A stretch of DNA of 64,000 nucleotides from Tenacibaculum maritimum NCIMB 2154 (GTDB lineage Bacteria > Bacteroidota > Bacteroidia > Flavobacteriales > Flavobacteriaceae), in NCBI RefSeq assembly GCF_900119795.1, contig NZ_LT634361.1, forward strand, positions 868,001-932,000. The letters are read 5' to 3'. The notes under the pieces are model-generated. The model had not been told where the DNA came from and ran no database searches. It saw only the letters and a program-made list of their open reading frames with translations. Position 1 is the stretch's first letter. Each line of letters opens with the position of its first letter. Positions 63,145 through 64,000 of this stretch are shown here, piece after piece. Made by a program: the position numbers and the translations under genes.

Positions 63145-64000
63145 TTATTTGTCAATGATTTTAAAATAACTCCCGCTCTTTATCAATACTCCTTTTTCAC
63201 TAATAAGCGGATGTCTTGTTCCCCACCAATTGAACTGGAAATAATAGGTATCTCGGTCAGTAGGAAAACTAAATTCAAATTCTAATTCCTTTCCGTTTTC
63301 CGACCAACGTAGGTTATTTTCATTACCATTTAGGTCTATACATTGTCTTAGATTTTTTCCATCTTGAAAAATCGTTGTTATTGTATCGCTTTTCTTCATT
63401 GGTTCTGAAAACATAATAGCGATTTTAGTTTTTCCAGAAAATTTGATGTAAGTAGAATCCTTTGGTGAGATTATTTTCGGTTTTGATAAGTCTTTCTGAA
63501 TTTCAGAAGTCCATTCAAGTATTTTAGGGTATAAGTCTTTTAAAGTTTCACTATCTTCCTTTTGATTGTAAAGAGCCAAAAGTTGTTTTGTGAAGAGTTG
63601 GGAATATTCCAAGCCTCTACTGTCATTTTGAAAACTCCAATTAAGGCCAACTTCATTGGCATAATCTGGAAAATGCTTTTCCAAGAATATGTCATAAACT
63701 GCCCATGTCACATATTCGTTAAACACTCCAAATCCATTATTTTCATTGTATCCACTTTCATTATCCCACAGATTGGCATCAAAATTTTTGGCAACCAATT
63801 CCTTATATTGATTTGTAGTTGGATTTACATATCCGTGGTCCATTTCTGTAAATAGATTGTGGATTGAAGTAGCAATGTCTTTTTCATTTGTTGAAATTGT
63901 ATCGGACAAAACGTAGTTTGGAATTGTGATAAAATCAGCCACAGTTGTTGAATCGATATTTCTATGACAATTCATCCTATAAACAAAAGGGGAAAGAACA
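63145..64000 (-). CDS. DUF4932-like protein, partial (5' end beyond window)
   Basis: The frame is open from the right edge to the stop at 63145, at least 285 codons; an internal ATG at 63975 is not the likely start because the frame continues upstream without a stop. The N-terminal part is helical with acidic patches (EKDIATSIHNLFTEMDHGYV, FGVFNEYVTWAVYDIFLEKH), and the last ~95 residues form an Ig-like domain (KPKIISPKDSTYIKFSGKTK, AIMFSEPMKKSDT). This resembles DUF4932 proteins of Bacteroidetes as I recall them. The signal peptide, if any, is outside the window. Confidence 0.6.
   Translation of the reverse strand, partial: VLSPFVYRMNCHRNIDSTTVADFITIPNYVLSDTISTNEKDIATSIHNLFTEMDHGYVNPTTNQYKELVAKNFDANLWDNESGYNENNGFGVFNEYVTWAVYDIFLEKHFPDYANEVGLNWSFQNDSRGLEYSQLFTKQLLALYNQKEDSETLKDLYPKILEWTSEIQKDLSKPKIISPKDSTYIKFSGKTKIAIMFSEPMKKSDTITTIFQDGKNLRQCIDLNGNENNLRWSENGKELEFEFSFPTDRDTYYFQFNWWGTRHPLISEKGVLIKSGSYFKIIDK

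Overview
The window looks like chromosome from a low-GC marine-type member of the Flavobacteriia (Tenacibaculum-like or a close relative). The support is the type IX secretion and gliding genes porV-porU-gldJ, many short Bacteroidetes-style lipoprotein signals (a Cys right after a short hydrophobic stretch), a CcsBA cytochrome c maturation protein, a two-subunit methylmalonyl-CoA mutase, a DUF6261-like gene and the general A+T-rich base use. The genus is an inference; no rRNA gene is present.

Region 1 (1-11.4 kb) is accessory DNA. It opens with a DUF6261-like gene running off the left edge and a seven-unit 41-42 bp tandem repeat whose units each carry a small hairpin. Then comes a graveyard of polymorphic-toxin cassettes: an RHS core tail fused to an ADP-ribosyltransferase-like toxin broken by two in-frame stops, its still-open immunity gene, a shattered DUF6939-like gene and other fragments. 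Next are two small orphan genes and an S41 peptidase that has lost its N-terminus. After these lies one intact 1400-residue PAAR-like/RHS/YD-repeat protein (5739-9941) whose last ~130 residues also look like an R-S-E ADP-ribosyltransferase. It is followed at once by its presumed immunity gene and by a third, decayed toxin tail overlapping another presumed immunity gene.

Region 2 (11.4-22.5 kb) starts with a YgiQ radical-SAM protein and a small outer-membrane protein. It then holds the most interesting part: a minus-strand NAD/ADP-ribose gene cluster. In transcription order this is an NrtR-type Nudix regulator, a short Prs-like PRPP synthetase, an ADP-ribosylglycohydrolase, a stretch of three decayed ADP-ribose hydrolase/macrodomain remnants, KptA/Tpt1, a calcineurin-like phosphatase, a NADAR N-glycosidase, a P-loop ATPase, an arrestin-like protein, a membrane protein with a second arrestin-like region, and NAMPT. 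Palindromes with the geometry TTGCGT-N7-ACGCAA (or close variants) lie directly before the regulator, the prs-like gene and the NAMPT gene, which argues for one regulon. The pairing of a Prs-like with a NAMPT-like enzyme, surrounded by enzymes that release ADP-ribose, suggests either ordinary nicotinamide salvage or direct rebuilding of NAD+ from ADP-ribose as in phage NARP1.

Region 3 (22.6-49 kb) is mostly core: FKBP isomerase, amidohydrolase, DoxX and M28 peptidase in a row; a TonB-receptor-like barrel with a giant TPR protein; ftsE and a glycosyltransferase; a second glycosyltransferase; mdh; a LysM/periplasmic-binding lipoprotein; guaA; a KAS III-like synthase; cdd; porV, porU, gldJ; murF.

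Region 4 (49-64 kb) carries an N-acetylglucosamine-kinase-like protein, a CapD/WbpM-type sugar dehydratase, a TPR membrane protein, CcsBA, methylmalonyl-CoA mutase (large and small subunits), an FtsB/DivIC-like protein, uridine kinase, tRNA-Thr and tRNA-Pro, a cyclase-family hydrolase, a lipoprotein with two spondin-like domains and a partial DUF4932-like protein at the right edge. Strong hairpin terminators separate many of these units.
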